DNA of 64,000 nt from an uncultured Lachnospiraceae bacterium (lineage in GTDB: Bacteria > Bacillota > Clostridia > Lachnospirales > Lachnospiraceae), in NCBI GenBank assembly GCA_947626435.1, contig CANQSB010000018.1, positions 1 through 64,000 of the forward strand, in the 5' to 3' direction. Every line of letters begins with the position of its first letter. Position 1 is the first letter of the stretch. Below the pieces are notes generated by a model. The model was not told the DNA's origin and did not search any database. It saw only the letters and a program-made list of their open reading frames with translations. Shown here one piece after another: positions 36,571 to 44,989 of this stretch. The position numbers and the translations under genes were made by a program.

Positions 36571-38103
36571 ATGAACTTAAAGAGAATAACTAAAGGCTGC
36601 GCAAGGCTTATTTGTATGCTGCTCGCGGTATGTATGCTTTCGGGTCTGCCTGCCGCAAAGGCAAATGCGGCCGTCGGGGACCAGGGCATTGACGTATCAA
36701 AGTGGCAGGGAGCCATCAACTGGGCGGCTGTGGCGCAGAGCGGGGTTAAATTCGCTTTTATAAAGGTTGGAAGCCTGAAAAGCGGGATTGACGATTTTTT
36801 CTATTACAATATGATGGCGGCGCAGGCTGTCGGGATAAAGACGGGAGTATACATATACTCATACGCAAGGAGCGTTGAGGAAGCGGCGCAGGAGGCGCAG
36901 TTTGTTTTAAACGCCATTCAAAACGTACAGGTTTCTTATCCGGTAGTCTGGGATGTGGAGGACGACACTCAAGATAAGCTTTCGCCCGATATGCTTGGGC
37001 TTATGGCGAATACTTTTTGCGCGATGATAGAGGCGGAGGGGTATTATCCTATGGTTTATGCTAATAAATATTGGCATACACAGAAAATAGGATCTCTTTT
37101 TTATGACAAATGGGTAGCGCAGTGGGGACCTACATGCGAAGTTCCTGACGCCGCAATATGGCAGTATAGCTGTACCGGCGTTGTTCCCGGGATTTTGGGA
37201 GACGTCGATATGGATATCGCGTTCAGGGATTATTCAACAAGCATTGTAAATACGGGCTGGGTGCCAAGAAAGGGATTTTTGTACTATTATATAAATTACA
37301 AAATGCAGCGCGGATGGCTTGATTTAGGGGTGGCGAAATACTACCTTGACGCGCAGGGGCACATGATAGTAGGGTGGCTGCCGCTTGAGGACGGCATTTA
37401 TTATATGCAGCCTGACGGCGTTATGTCTGTAGGCTTTACCCCGATAGGTTCCGGAATTTATTATTTTGGTTTGGACGGCAAAATGCAGGTAGGACTGCAG
37501 GCGATTAACGGCTTGTACTATTATTTTGCGCCTGACGGCGTTATGTATGCGGGCTTTCTTGACTTGCCTGACGGAAGACGCTTTTTTGCTGCGGACGGGC
37601 ATATGATTACGGGACTTAGCCCGATAGGCGATAAGCTCTATTACTTTGACGCAAACGGAATTATGCAGACCGGATTTCAGAATATCGGCGGGCTCACATA
37701 TTTGTTTGGCGTGGACGGTGCTATGGCGCAGGGCTGGTTTAGCGACGGCGTATACAGCTATTACTTTGTGCCTGAGGATGGACATATGGCTGTCGGGCTG
37801 CAAATTATCAATGGAAATACATATATGTTTGACGCAAATGGACATATGATAACGGGCGTGTTTAATATGAACGGTCTTTCGTACCTGTTTGGAGCGGACG
37901 GCGCTATGTATACAGGCTGGCTGAACGACGGTATTACGGCGAAATATTACGAAGCGGACGGACATATGGCTGTTGGGCTTACGACAATCGGTACGGATGT
38001 ATACTATTTTGACATAAACGGAAATATGCAGACCGGGCTCGTTGACATAGGTGGAGTGCCTTATCTGTTCGGAGCCGATGGAAAGATGACGGTCGTACAG
38101 TAA
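36571..38103 (+). CDS. Secreted GH25 lysozyme with 13 cell-wall-binding repeats
   Basis: Muramidase of glycoside hydrolase family 25 with a signal peptide (about residues 1-34, LICMLLAVCMLSGLPAAKANA). The catalytic domain (about 38-225) shows GIDVSKWQG, FAFIKVG, WDVEDDTQD with the expected catalytic Asp and Glu, and WQYSCTG. The C-terminal 265 residues are about 13 tandem modules of roughly 20 residues of type YYFDANGIMQTGF, like choline-binding or glucan-binding repeats. GGGGAG precedes the ATG. It follows hisB by 11 nt, though a wall hydrolase has no obvious link to histidine. Confidence 0.9.
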   Translation: MNLKRITKGCARLICMLLAVCMLSGLPAAKANAAVGDQGIDVSKWQGAINWAAVAQSGVKFAFIKVGSLKSGIDDFFYYNMMAAQAVGIKTGVYIYSYARSVEEAAQEAQFVLNAIQNVQVSYPVVWDVEDDTQDKLSPDMLGLMANTFCAMIEAEGYYPMVYANKYWHTQKIGSLFYDKWVAQWGPTCEVPDAAIWQYSCTGVVPGILGDVDMDIAFRDYSTSIVNTGWVPRKGFLYYYINYKMQRGWLDLGVAKYYLDAQGHMIVGWLPLEDGIYYMQPDGVMSVGFTPIGSGIYYFGLDGKMQVGLQAINGLYYYFAPDGVMYAGFLDLPDGRRFFAADGHMITGLSPIGDKLYYFDANGIMQTGFQNIGGLTYLFGVDGAMAQGWFSDGVYSYYFVPEDGHMAVGLQIINGNTYMFDANGHMITGVFNMNGLSYLFGADGAMYTGWLNDGITAKYYEADGHMAVGLTTIGTDVYYFDINGNMQTGLVDIGGVPYLFGADGKMTVVQ

Positions 38104-38135
38104 AGCTATATGGCGGCATGGGGGATATAGATTAT

Positions 38136-40010
38136 ATGAGGAAATTGGCTTTAAGCGATGATATTCTGCTGCAGGTTGAAAAGCCTGCGCGGTATATAGG
38201 CAATGAAGTAAACAGTGTTATGAAAGATAAGGAAAGCATAGCGGTAAGATTTGCCATGTGCTTTCCCGATGTGTACGAGATAGGCATGTCGCATCTCGGT
38301 ATACAGATTATATATGATATGCTGAATCGGTTTGACGATGTGTGGTGCGAGCGCGTATATTCGCCATGGCCTGATTTGGACGCTGTTTTGCGTGAAAGAC
38401 GCATACCGCTGTTTGCCCTTGAGTCGCAGGAGCCGATTAAGGATTTTGACTTCCTCGGCATCACGATACAGTACGAAATGTGCTACACAAATATTCTTCA
38501 AGTGCTTGATTTGTCAGGTATACCGCTTATTGCGCAGGAGAGGACATGGGCGCATCCGATTGTGATAGGAGGAGGTCCCTGTGCCTATAATCCTGAGCCG
38601 ATTGCCGACTTTTTTGACCTTTTCTATATAGGCGAGGGGGAAACGCAGTACCGTTCTTTGATTGACTTATATAGGCAATGTCGTGAGAGCAATGTATCAA
38701 GGGAGGAGTTTATTGTGCGCGCGGCAAGGCTGCCGGGCATATATGCGCCGCAGCTTTATGAGGTTTCGTACAATGAGGACGGCACAATAAAGGCTTTTAC
38801 GCCAAAGAGAGATGACATTCCGGCGACTGTTACCAAGGAGATTGTCAAGGATTTGACGCACACCTATTATCCTGAAAAGCCTGTTGTGCCGTTTATCAAA
38901 TGCACTCAGGACAGAGTGGTATTGGAGATACAGAGGGGCTGCATAAGGGGCTGTCGTTTTTGTCAGGCGGGGCAGCTTTACCGCCCTGTGCGTGAGCGCA
39001 GCGTTGATATGCTGAAAGACTATGCCATAAAAATGCTTGACAATACGGGCTATGAGGAGATTACATTGAGCTCGTTAAGCTCGAGCGACTACTCAAAGCT
39101 TGAGGAGCTTGTAGGATTTTTGATTGACAACTGTCGTGAAAAAAAGGTAAACATTTCCCTGCCGTCGCTTAGAATAGACGCATTTTCGCTTGACGTGATG
39201 GAGAAAGTGCAGGATGTCAAAAAGAGCAGTCTTACCTTTGCGCCGGAGGCGGGAAGCCAGCGGTTGAGGAATGTCATCAACAAGGGTTTGACTGAAGAAG
39301 TCATACTGAATGGAGCAGCCATGGCGTTTCAAGGGGGTTGGAACAGGGTAAAGCTTTATTTTATGCTCGGACTTCCGACTGAAACGGACAATGATATCAG
39401 AGGGATTGCTGAGCTTTCAAATAAAATCGCGGCTGTGTACTATGAGACTGTTCCGAAAGAAAAGAGAAATGGAAAGGTGCAGATTGTGGCGAGCACTTCA
39501 TTTTTTGTGCCCAAGCCGTTTACGCCGTTTCAGTGGGCGGCTCAGTGTACTAAGGAGGAGTTCCTTGATAAAGCGTACAAGACAAGAAAGGCAATAATGG
39601 AGCAGCTAAATCAAAAAAGTATAAAGTATAATTGGCATGAGGCTGACGCGAGCGTGATGGAGGGAATTTTTGCCAGAGGCGACAGGCGGCTTTGCGAGCC
39701 TATTATGGAGGCGTATAAAAAGGGGTGTATTTTTGATGCGTGGGGGGAGTATTATAGGCATGATGTGTGGATTGAAACTTTTGAGGAATGTGGTATAGAT
39801 ATTGCGTTTTATACGACTAGGGAGCGTGGGATTGATGAGGTGTTTCCTTGGGATTTTATTGATTGTGGGGTGAGTAAGGAATTTTTAAAGCGTGAGTGGC
39901 AGAGGGCGCTCGATGAACAGGTGACGGAAAACTGCAGGGAAAAATGCAGTGCCTGCGGGGCGGCGAGATTTGGGTGTGGTATATGCTGCATGGAAAGAGA
40001 TTATGGCTAG
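38136..40010 (+). CDS. TIGR03960-family radical SAM protein
   Basis: B12-domain radical SAM protein of unknown reaction, conserved in Firmicutes next to DUF2344 and RNase G. The 624-residue form starts at ATG 38136 (GGGGGAT about 10 nt upstream; ATG 38118 overlaps that site). Visible: B12-binding-like N-terminus (about 35-190), the cluster motif CIRGCRFCQAGQLYRPVRERS near residue 275, and a Cys-rich C-terminus CREKCSACGAARFGCGICC. A palindromic repeat copy lies between it and the DUF2344 gene. Confidence 0.87.
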   Translation: MRKLALSDDILLQVEKPARYIGNEVNSVMKDKESIAVRFAMCFPDVYEIGMSHLGIQIIYDMLNRFDDVWCERVYSPWPDLDAVLRERRIPLFALESQEPIKDFDFLGITIQYEMCYTNILQVLDLSGIPLIAQERTWAHPIVIGGGPCAYNPEPIADFFDLFYIGEGETQYRSLIDLYRQCRESNVSREEFIVRAARLPGIYAPQLYEVSYNEDGTIKAFTPKRDDIPATVTKEIVKDLTHTYYPEKPVVPFIKCTQDRVVLEIQRGCIRGCRFCQAGQLYRPVRERSVDMLKDYAIKMLDNTGYEEITLSSLSSSDYSKLEELVGFLIDNCREKKVNISLPSLRIDAFSLDVMEKVQDVKKSSLTFAPEAGSQRLRNVINKGLTEEVILNGAAMAFQGGWNRVKLYFMLGLPTETDNDIRGIAELSNKIAAVYYETVPKEKRNGKVQIVASTSFFVPKPFTPFQWAAQCTKEEFLDKAYKTRKAIMEQLNQKSIKYNWHEADASVMEGIFARGDRRLCEPIMEAYKKGCIFDAWGEYYRHDVWIETFEECGIDIAFYTTRERGIDEVFPWDFIDCGVSKEFLKREWQRALDEQVTENCREKCSACGAARFGCGICCMERDYG

Positions 40011-40043
40011 AAACAAACAGGTAATGCTGAATGTTTTCTCAAC

Positions 40044-40150
40044 CGGCCGAATTTAGTCAAAATATATAAAAATGCTGCTAGGTGCAGCAAGCTGCAAGAC
40101 GCTGCATTTTTATATATTTTGACTAAATTCTACATTATCGAATAGGGTTT
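40044..40150. repeat. Palindromic MITE-like repeat, copy 3
   Basis: The best-preserved copy: 27-nt arms at 40049-40075 and 40104-40130 are perfectly complementary (GAATTTAGTCAAAATA... / ...TATTTTGACTAAATTC). The loop contains its own TGCAG-CAAG-CTGCA hairpin. It would form a very stable stem in the transcript between the radical SAM and DUF2344 genes. Confidence 0.85.
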
Positions 40151-40180
40151 GAATTGAATAAAAGTAGATTTGGAGGTTTT

Positions 40181-40888
40181 ATGAGGTTGCGTGTTAAATT
40201 TTCTAAGCATGGGGCTTTGAGGTTTATAGGGCATCTTGATGTGATGCGTTATTTCCAGAAAGCTATACGGCGTGCGAATATTGATATTGCTTATTCTGAG
40301 GGGTTTAGCCCGCACCAGATAATGACGTTTGCTGCGCCGCTTGGGGTGGGGCTTGAAAGCAATGGCGAATATATGGATATAGAGGTAAATTCTCTTACAG
40401 GCTCAGGGCAGATTATGGATGCGCTTAATGGTCAGATGGTTGACGGTATTGAGGTGATTGAGGTGAAGCTTTTGCCTGACGATGCCGGCAATGCTATGGC
40501 GAGTGTGTTTGCGGCGTCGTATTCAATTCGTTTTCGGGAGGGATTTAGGCCGGTATTTTTAAGTGTGCGGAGTTTGGATGACTTTTATGGTCAACGAGAG
40601 ATTGAGGTGACGAAAAAGACTAAGCGGAGTGAAGTGACGTTTGACATGAAGCCATATATATATGAGTTGGGGCTTGACGATGACGGCGAGGTGGTTAGGC
40701 TTACGGTTGACGCGAGCAGTGCGGGTAATTTAAAGCCTGCGCTTGTCATGCGGGCGTATTATGAGATGAATGGCAGCGAGCTTGACGAGTATGCGCTTTT
40801 GATTACGAGAGAGGAAACTTACTTAAACGCGGGTAATGCGGAGCAGCCAAGACTTATGCCGCTTGGGTTTATAGGGAGTGATTTTTGA
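40181..40888 (+). CDS. DUF2344/TIGR03936 protein
   Basis: Conserved protein of unknown function that accompanies the TIGR03960 radical SAM protein and RNase E/G; fused to it in some genomes. The 235-residue sequence has the family start RVKFSKHGALRFIGHLDVMRYFQKAIRRA and SEGFSPHQIMTFAAPLGVGLES. Start ATG 40181 follows GGAGG. Its stop overlaps the next start (TGATG). Confidence 0.9.
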   Translation: MRLRVKFSKHGALRFIGHLDVMRYFQKAIRRANIDIAYSEGFSPHQIMTFAAPLGVGLESNGEYMDIEVNSLTGSGQIMDALNGQMVDGIEVIEVKLLPDDAGNAMASVFAASYSIRFREGFRPVFLSVRSLDDFYGQREIEVTKKTKRSEVTFDMKPYIYELGLDDDGEVVRLTVDASSAGNLKPALVMRAYYEMNGSELDEYALLITREETYLNAGNAEQPRLMPLGFIGSDF

Positions 40889-42111
40889 TGCTTGAATATA
40901 AGTATGTATTGACAAAATATGGCGATGGTGTTTTGTCGTTTACGATTGACACTAGAGAGAACCGTTTGACCTCGATAGCTTATGCGGACGGTTCGGCTGA
41001 CGGCGGCGATATAAGCATTGGGGATATTTTTGTGGCTAAGGTAAAGAATGTTGTTAAAAATATAAATGCTGTGTTTGTGGAATATGCGCCTGACAAAATG
41101 GGGTATGTTTCGCTTGAAAATAAATATAGGCCGATAGTGACGAACCGAGCCTATGACGGCAGGATTATCGCGGGCGACGAGGTGATTGTGCAGCTTGAAA
41201 AGGAGGCTGTGCGCACAAAGGAGCCTGTATTTACGACTAATTTGTCTATCGCTGGGAAATACTGTGTGGTGTCAAATGCAAAGCTTGAAAAGGGTGTTTC
41301 AAATAAATGCACAAGAGCCGAAAAGGAGCAGCTTATTACGGCTATTCCGGAGGATATAAGTTATGGTGTGGTAGTGCGCACAAACGCGGCATCACTTTTG
41401 GGAGCATCGCTTAAGCCTGTGACGGATGAGTGCGTAAGGCTTTGCGCCCAGATGGATAAATTGCTTAGTGACGGGATGCATAGGACATGCTTTAGCAGGA
41501 TATTTAAAGTGCCGAAGCCGTATTTTACGGCATTGCGCGATGACGGCAGACTTGCGCAAAATAGCGACGAATGCCAGATTATCACTGACGACAAGGAGCT
41601 TTTTGATGAGCTTGTCGATTATATGGAGATGAACATGCCTGAGCTTGTGTCCGGAGCGGCGCTTTATGAGGATGCCTCGTATCCGCTTAAAAAGCTTTAC
41701 AGTGTGGAAACGAAAATTAAGGAGCTGCTTTCGCCAAAGGTATGGCTGCGGTCGGGAGCTTATCTTGTGATTGAAAAGACAGAGGCTATGTATGTCATTG
41801 ATGTCAATTCGGGGAAGAACATTGGCAAAAAGGAGAGCGCAGAGTTTGTTTACAATATAAATTGTGAGGCGGCTGAGGAGATAATACGGCAGATACGGCT
41901 TAGGAATTTGTCGGGGATTATAATGGTTGATTTTATAAATATGGATGCCGGGTATGAGGATATGCTTATGCAGCGGATTAGGGAGCTTGCGGCTAGTGAG
42001 AGGGTGCTGACTAGTGTGGTGGATATTACGCCGCTTGGGATTGTGGAAATCACGCGTAAAAAGACGACTAAGGCTTTGGCGGAACAGCTGAAGGGAGTGT
42101 GGGGGGCTTAG
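40888..42111 (+). CDS. rng: Ribonuclease E/G family protein
   Basis: Endoribonuclease of RNA processing. The 407-residue protein has an S1-like domain (IFVAKVKNVVKNINAVFVEY, about 45-65), the catalytic Mg-binding motifs YVIDVNSGKNIGKKES and IMVDFINMD, and VVDITPLGIVEITRKK. It stops at ALAEQLKGVWGA, so the CPxCxG zinc-link that usually follows the catalytic domain is missing. It overlaps the DUF2344 gene by 1 nt. In related genomes rplU follows; here accessory genes follow. Confidence 0.9.
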   Translation: MLEYKYVLTKYGDGVLSFTIDTRENRLTSIAYADGSADGGDISIGDIFVAKVKNVVKNINAVFVEYAPDKMGYVSLENKYRPIVTNRAYDGRIIAGDEVIVQLEKEAVRTKEPVFTTNLSIAGKYCVVSNAKLEKGVSNKCTRAEKEQLITAIPEDISYGVVVRTNAASLLGASLKPVTDECVRLCAQMDKLLSDGMHRTCFSRIFKVPKPYFTALRDDGRLAQNSDECQIITDDKELFDELVDYMEMNMPELVSGAALYEDASYPLKKLYSVETKIKELLSPKVWLRSGAYLVIEKTEAMYVIDVNSGKNIGKKESAEFVYNINCEAAEEIIRQIRLRNLSGIIMVDFINMDAGYEDMLMQRIRELAASERVLTSVVDITPLGIVEITRKKTTKALAEQLKGVWGA

Positions 42112-42206
42112 GAAATATAATTTTTTGAGTTCCTGGTAAGTGTAAGCTTTACCTTATTTACACCTCTATTTTGGAATACAATTGATTTATAAGAGGAAAC
42201 TAGTTT

Positions 42207-42599
42207 ATGGATAAACTAAGAATAATGAATAAAAATATATTTGAGAAAAACTTGGTTGCATCTTTAATTGAGTTATTAAAATGTTCATATGAGGAGGTTG
42301 TTACATATAAATTTATGATAACTCCTATCTTTGAAGCAAATAAAAATTATAACTCAAAAGATGATTTTATGCGTCTCACATATTTTAGTGAAAAAAATAT
42401 AAAAGATAGGGTATTTAATATAGGAGATGTTGTAAATTTATTTTCAGCATTAAGTCCGTTATATCCAATGTGGATAAAGGTTTCTATCTATGACAATAGA
42501 GGCAAGGTTATTGAACTAAGACATAGCTTAAGATTTAGGAAACCGAGTCAAATACAAAATGTAGATACGGGACATCCACCATTTATAGTTGTAACATAA
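42207..42599 (+). CDS. AT-rich unknown protein, possible immunity or orphan gene
   Basis: Not assigned. The 130-residue protein is soluble, Lys/Asn/Ile-rich and clearly more AT-rich in its codons than the flanking rng gene, which suggests transfer. Its C-terminus (YPMWIKVSIYDNRGKVIEL, RHSLRFRKPSQIQN, TGHPPF) has a conserved look that I recall from small stand-alone Firmicutes hypotheticals, so it may be complete. GAGG lies about 10 nt upstream. The next reading frame begins at the codon directly after its stop, in the same frame. Confidence 0.6.
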   Translation: MDKLRIMNKNIFEKNLVASLIELLKCSYEEVVTYKFMITPIFEANKNYNSKDDFMRLTYFSEKNIKDRVFNIGDVVNLFSALSPLYPMWIKVSIYDNRGKVIELRHSLRFRKPSQIQNVDTGHPPFIVVT

Positions 42600-42962
42600 G
42601 TGCTATTGATAGGCGTTGACAGGGAATTTTTAGTAAAGATATGTGAGGCATTAAGAAGATATTATGAGGATTATACCAGAATTGTACCAGACTTATGCGA
42701 AGATATCTCTCAGGATATCATAAAAGATTTTGAAAAAAATCCAATATCTATTTTGAACTATATAGATTTAGGAACGTGTGAATTTGATAATTATAGCACA
42801 ACTGATGAAAACATTCCTGTTATTAATTTAAGCGGTGATTGCGCATGGTCAGGAGATGATGGGGTAACAATTGCAGCCAAGAATAATTACCTGCTGTATG
42901 TGGGACCATGGACGGAATTTAATGTTTGGACAAGCACATCTAACGAGATGTTTATTGATTGA
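42600..42962 (+). pseudogene. AT-rich unknown frame, probably 5'-truncated or nonsense-split
   Basis: An open frame of 120 codons that starts (GTG) at the codon immediately after the stop of 42207-42599, in the same frame, with no ribosome site and no internal Met until near the end. The sequence CAWSGDDGVTIAAKNNYLLYVG recalls the C-terminal part of DUF6985-type proteins (from memory, weak). Either the two frames are one gene broken by a TAA, or this is a gene remnant. The stop is inside the palindrome 42961-42980. Confidence 0.4.
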
Positions 42963-42980
42963 ATTGAAATTTTTCAATTC
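42961..42980. terminator. AT-rich palindrome at end of the unknown pair
   Basis: GAATTGAAA and TTTCAATTC are perfect 9-bp arms with a 2-nt spacer, overlapping the stop codon of 42600-42962. It is a possible weak terminator for the accessory pair. Confidence 0.4.
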
Positions 42981-43019
42981 TATTGTTAAAAAGTAATTTA
43001 TCCGAAGGAGGTATATAAT

Positions 43020-43085
43020 ATGTTGTGTCATAGAATAATTGATTTGAGTGTTTTACTCTGCGCAAGGTCTGGTGAGGGGCGATAG
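43020..43085 (+). CDS. Possible 21-codon leader peptide before the MFS gene
   Basis: ATG at 43020 follows GAAGGAGG at an ideal spacing and opens 21 codons (starts MLCHRIIDLS, ends ARSGEGR) before TAG at 43083. The strong ribosome site in front of such a short frame is the main evidence. The 3' half of the frame contains one arm of each of two interleaved hairpins. It may instead be a decayed gene start. Confidence 0.45.
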   Translation: MLCHRIIDLSVLLCARSGEGR

Positions 43086-43112
43086 CTGCGCAGAGGTGGT
43101 TTGATATCGCCC
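43056..43112 (+). promoter_or_regulatory. Interleaved hairpins: possible attenuator or pseudoknot before MFS gene
   Basis: Arm A1 CTCTGCGCA (43056-43064) pairs with A2 TGCGCAGAG (43087-43095), 9 bp perfect. Arm B1 GGGCGATA (43077-43084) pairs with B2 TATCGCCC (43105-43112), 8 bp perfect. The order A1-B1-A2-B2 means the stems are either alternative or form a pseudoknot. The leader ORF stop lies across the end of B1. A TATAAT at 43151 without a good -35 box is a possible separate promoter. Confidence 0.5.
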
Positions 43113-43199
43113 GCATTGGATTTTGCGCTTATGGAATAATTTTGTGGCTGTATAATTTGGCTTTAAAAAGTAAATTTTTCATAAGGGAGATAAAATTCA

Positions 43200-44480
43200 A
43201 TGAACAAAAATTTTAGGAAATATATTGTTTTTTGGCTGAGTCAGTCAATATCTCAGCTTGGCAGCTCTATGACGAGTTTTGCGCTTATTTTGTGGATATT
43301 CGGGCTAAACGGATCGGCAATGACGGTGTCGCTTTTGACGTTTTTCTGGTATGTGCCAAATATCGTGTTTGGCTTGTTTTCGGGCGCTGTGGTGGACAGG
43401 TTCAGTAAAAAGAAGCTTATGCTCATAACGGACAGCGTATCGGCGGCATGCTCCGTGGCTGTGCTTGCTTTAAACGCGCTTGGAGGCTTGGAAATATGGC
43501 ACATTTATTTTGTCAATTTTATTATCGGCGCGATGAATGCCTTTCAGGCGCCCGCGTCTTCGGTGGCGACGGGTCAGCTCGTGCCAAAGGAGAGGCTTGC
43601 CCAAGTGAGCGGAATGAATTCGTTTGCCGGCAACCTCAATACGGTCGTTTCACCTGTGCTTGCGGCGGCGCTTTTTGCCTTTGGCGGGCTTAGGCTGATT
43701 CTGGCGGTCGATTTGGCAAGTTTTGTTTTTGCGTTTGTTGTGCTTGCTACGCTGATAAAAATTCCTGAAAGCCGTGCGGATGTAGGGAAGGGACAATCCA
43801 TATTCAGCGACTGTGCCGAGGGTTTTCGGTTTTTAAGGCGGAATGACGGCATTTTTATGATTATTGTCACTTTGGCTGTGCTTAATTTCTTTTCCGCGCT
43901 TACGTATGAAAATATTCTCTCGCCGATGATACTTTCGAGGAGTGGCGGCAACAGCGCTGTGCTTGGCATTGTCAATGCGGCGACGGGGATGGGCGGTATT
44001 TTGGGCGGTATCATTGTCGCGGGCGGCAGGTTTTCCAAGGACAATATCAAGATGATTTATGTTTCGGCGGGGCTTTCGTTCCTTCTTGGTGATATTTTTA
44101 TGGGACTTGGAAGAAATGCTTTGCTCTGGGCTGTCGCGGGGGTGGCGGCGAGTCTGCCCATACCGTTTATAAATGCGGGACAGAATGTGATTTTATACAA
44201 AAATGTCCCCGAAGAAATGCAGGGGCGCGTATTTGCTGTGAGAAATTCGCTGCAGTTTTTTACTATACCTATAGGCATTCTGCTTGGCGGATTTTTGGCG
44301 GACTATGTGTTTGAGCCGTTTATGAGGACGGAAGGCGGCGCGGCTGAAATGTTTCGGCGCATTGTCGGCGGTGGCGCGGGCAGCGGAATGGCTTTGATGT
44401 TTCTGTGTACGGGAACGTTCGGTAGTATTTTCAGCTTTGTGCTGTATCATCAGAAAAGTATTCAGAAATTTAAGCAGTGA
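43200..44480 (+). CDS. MFS efflux transporter (Mef/MFS_3-like)
   Basis: Twelve-helix major facilitator, probably a proton-driven drug or small-molecule exporter. The 426-residue protein has FWLSQSISQLGSSMTSFAL at the start, the MFS loop GAVVDRFSKKKLMLITD (about 60-76), FVNFIIGAMNAFQAPASSV, and the later NVILYKNVPEEMQGRVFAVRN, a pattern of the macrolide-efflux and enterobactin-exporter branch. The substrate is unknown. GGGAGA lies upstream of ATG 43200. Upstream are the leader ORF and hairpins described separately. Confidence 0.85.
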   Translation: MNKNFRKYIVFWLSQSISQLGSSMTSFALILWIFGLNGSAMTVSLLTFFWYVPNIVFGLFSGAVVDRFSKKKLMLITDSVSAACSVAVLALNALGGLEIWHIYFVNFIIGAMNAFQAPASSVATGQLVPKERLAQVSGMNSFAGNLNTVVSPVLAAALFAFGGLRLILAVDLASFVFAFVVLATLIKIPESRADVGKGQSIFSDCAEGFRFLRRNDGIFMIIVTLAVLNFFSALTYENILSPMILSRSGGNSAVLGIVNAATGMGGILGGIIVAGGRFSKDNIKMIYVSAGLSFLLGDIFMGLGRNALLWAVAGVAASLPIPFINAGQNVILYKNVPEEMQGRVFAVRNSLQFFTIPIGILLGGFLADYVFEPFMRTEGGAAEMFRRIVGGGAGSGMALMFLCTGTFGSIFSFVLYHQKSIQKFKQ

Positions 44481-44493
44481 GTAAAGCGGACAG

Positions 44494-44544
44494 TGGCAGC
44501 CGCCGCAAGCTATTGGCAGATTGCGCGGCTTTGGCTGCCGCTGC
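44494..44544 (+). terminator. GC-rich hairpin after the MFS gene
   Basis: GGCAGCCGCCGCAA and TTGCGCGGCTTTGGCTGCC pair almost completely around a short loop, about 15 bp with small bulges. No T-run follows, so it is a stem at the 3' end rather than a standard terminator. Confidence 0.45.
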
Positions 44545-44575
44545 GTAGCTTAAAGCTATGAAGCGAGGTGTTTGA

Positions 44576-44989
44576 ATGGTTAAATCATTTAGGGAATTAG
44601 AAGAAGAAAAGGTAAGGCATTTTATAGTTCCTTATCAATATGTTAAAGAAGTGCCGAATATTAATTCTATTCACCCGTTAAAGCAGCGAAAGGTTTATAA
44701 TCTATATAAGAACATATTAAATGACCAATTTGCCCAAAATGTAGTTAAGTCTGTATGGATTTTTGGCTCGTCTGTCAATAACTGTTGCAATATAGACAGC
44801 GATATAGATATTATGATTTCCTTAAAGCGGGAGCTGACGGAGGAAGAAACCTGCCTGCTTAATCATATTGTATCCAAGTCGGTTGGCTCAAATTTTGATT
44901 TGGTTATTTTAGAGGAGTTAGACACGAATAAACAGTTATATAAAAATATTATGAAAAATAGGAGATTGATATATGAGTGCGATGCTTGA
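44576..44989 (+). CDS. MNT-type nucleotidyltransferase (antitoxin-like)
   Basis: Minimal nucleotidyltransferase of the pol-beta superfamily. The 137-residue protein has the catalytic pattern FGSSVNNCCNIDSDIDIMI, that is GS followed by DxD, with a third acidic position in NFDLVIL. Such proteins pair with HEPN proteins as MntA-HepT-like toxin-antitoxin modules or as small-molecule modifiers. It overlaps the downstream HEPN gene by 17 nt. AT-rich codons suggest acquisition. Confidence 0.82.
   Translation: MVKSFRELEEEKVRHFIVPYQYVKEVPNINSIHPLKQRKVYNLYKNILNDQFAQNVVKSVWIFGSSVNNCCNIDSDIDIMISLKRELTEEETCLLNHIVSKSVGSNFDLVILEELDTNKQLYKNIMKNRRLIYECDA

Noticed and set aside
36571-38103. Tandem repeats considered as a CRISPR array
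   Set aside because: They are in-frame protein repeats of about 20 residues with variable sequence, not identical DNA repeats with unique spacers.
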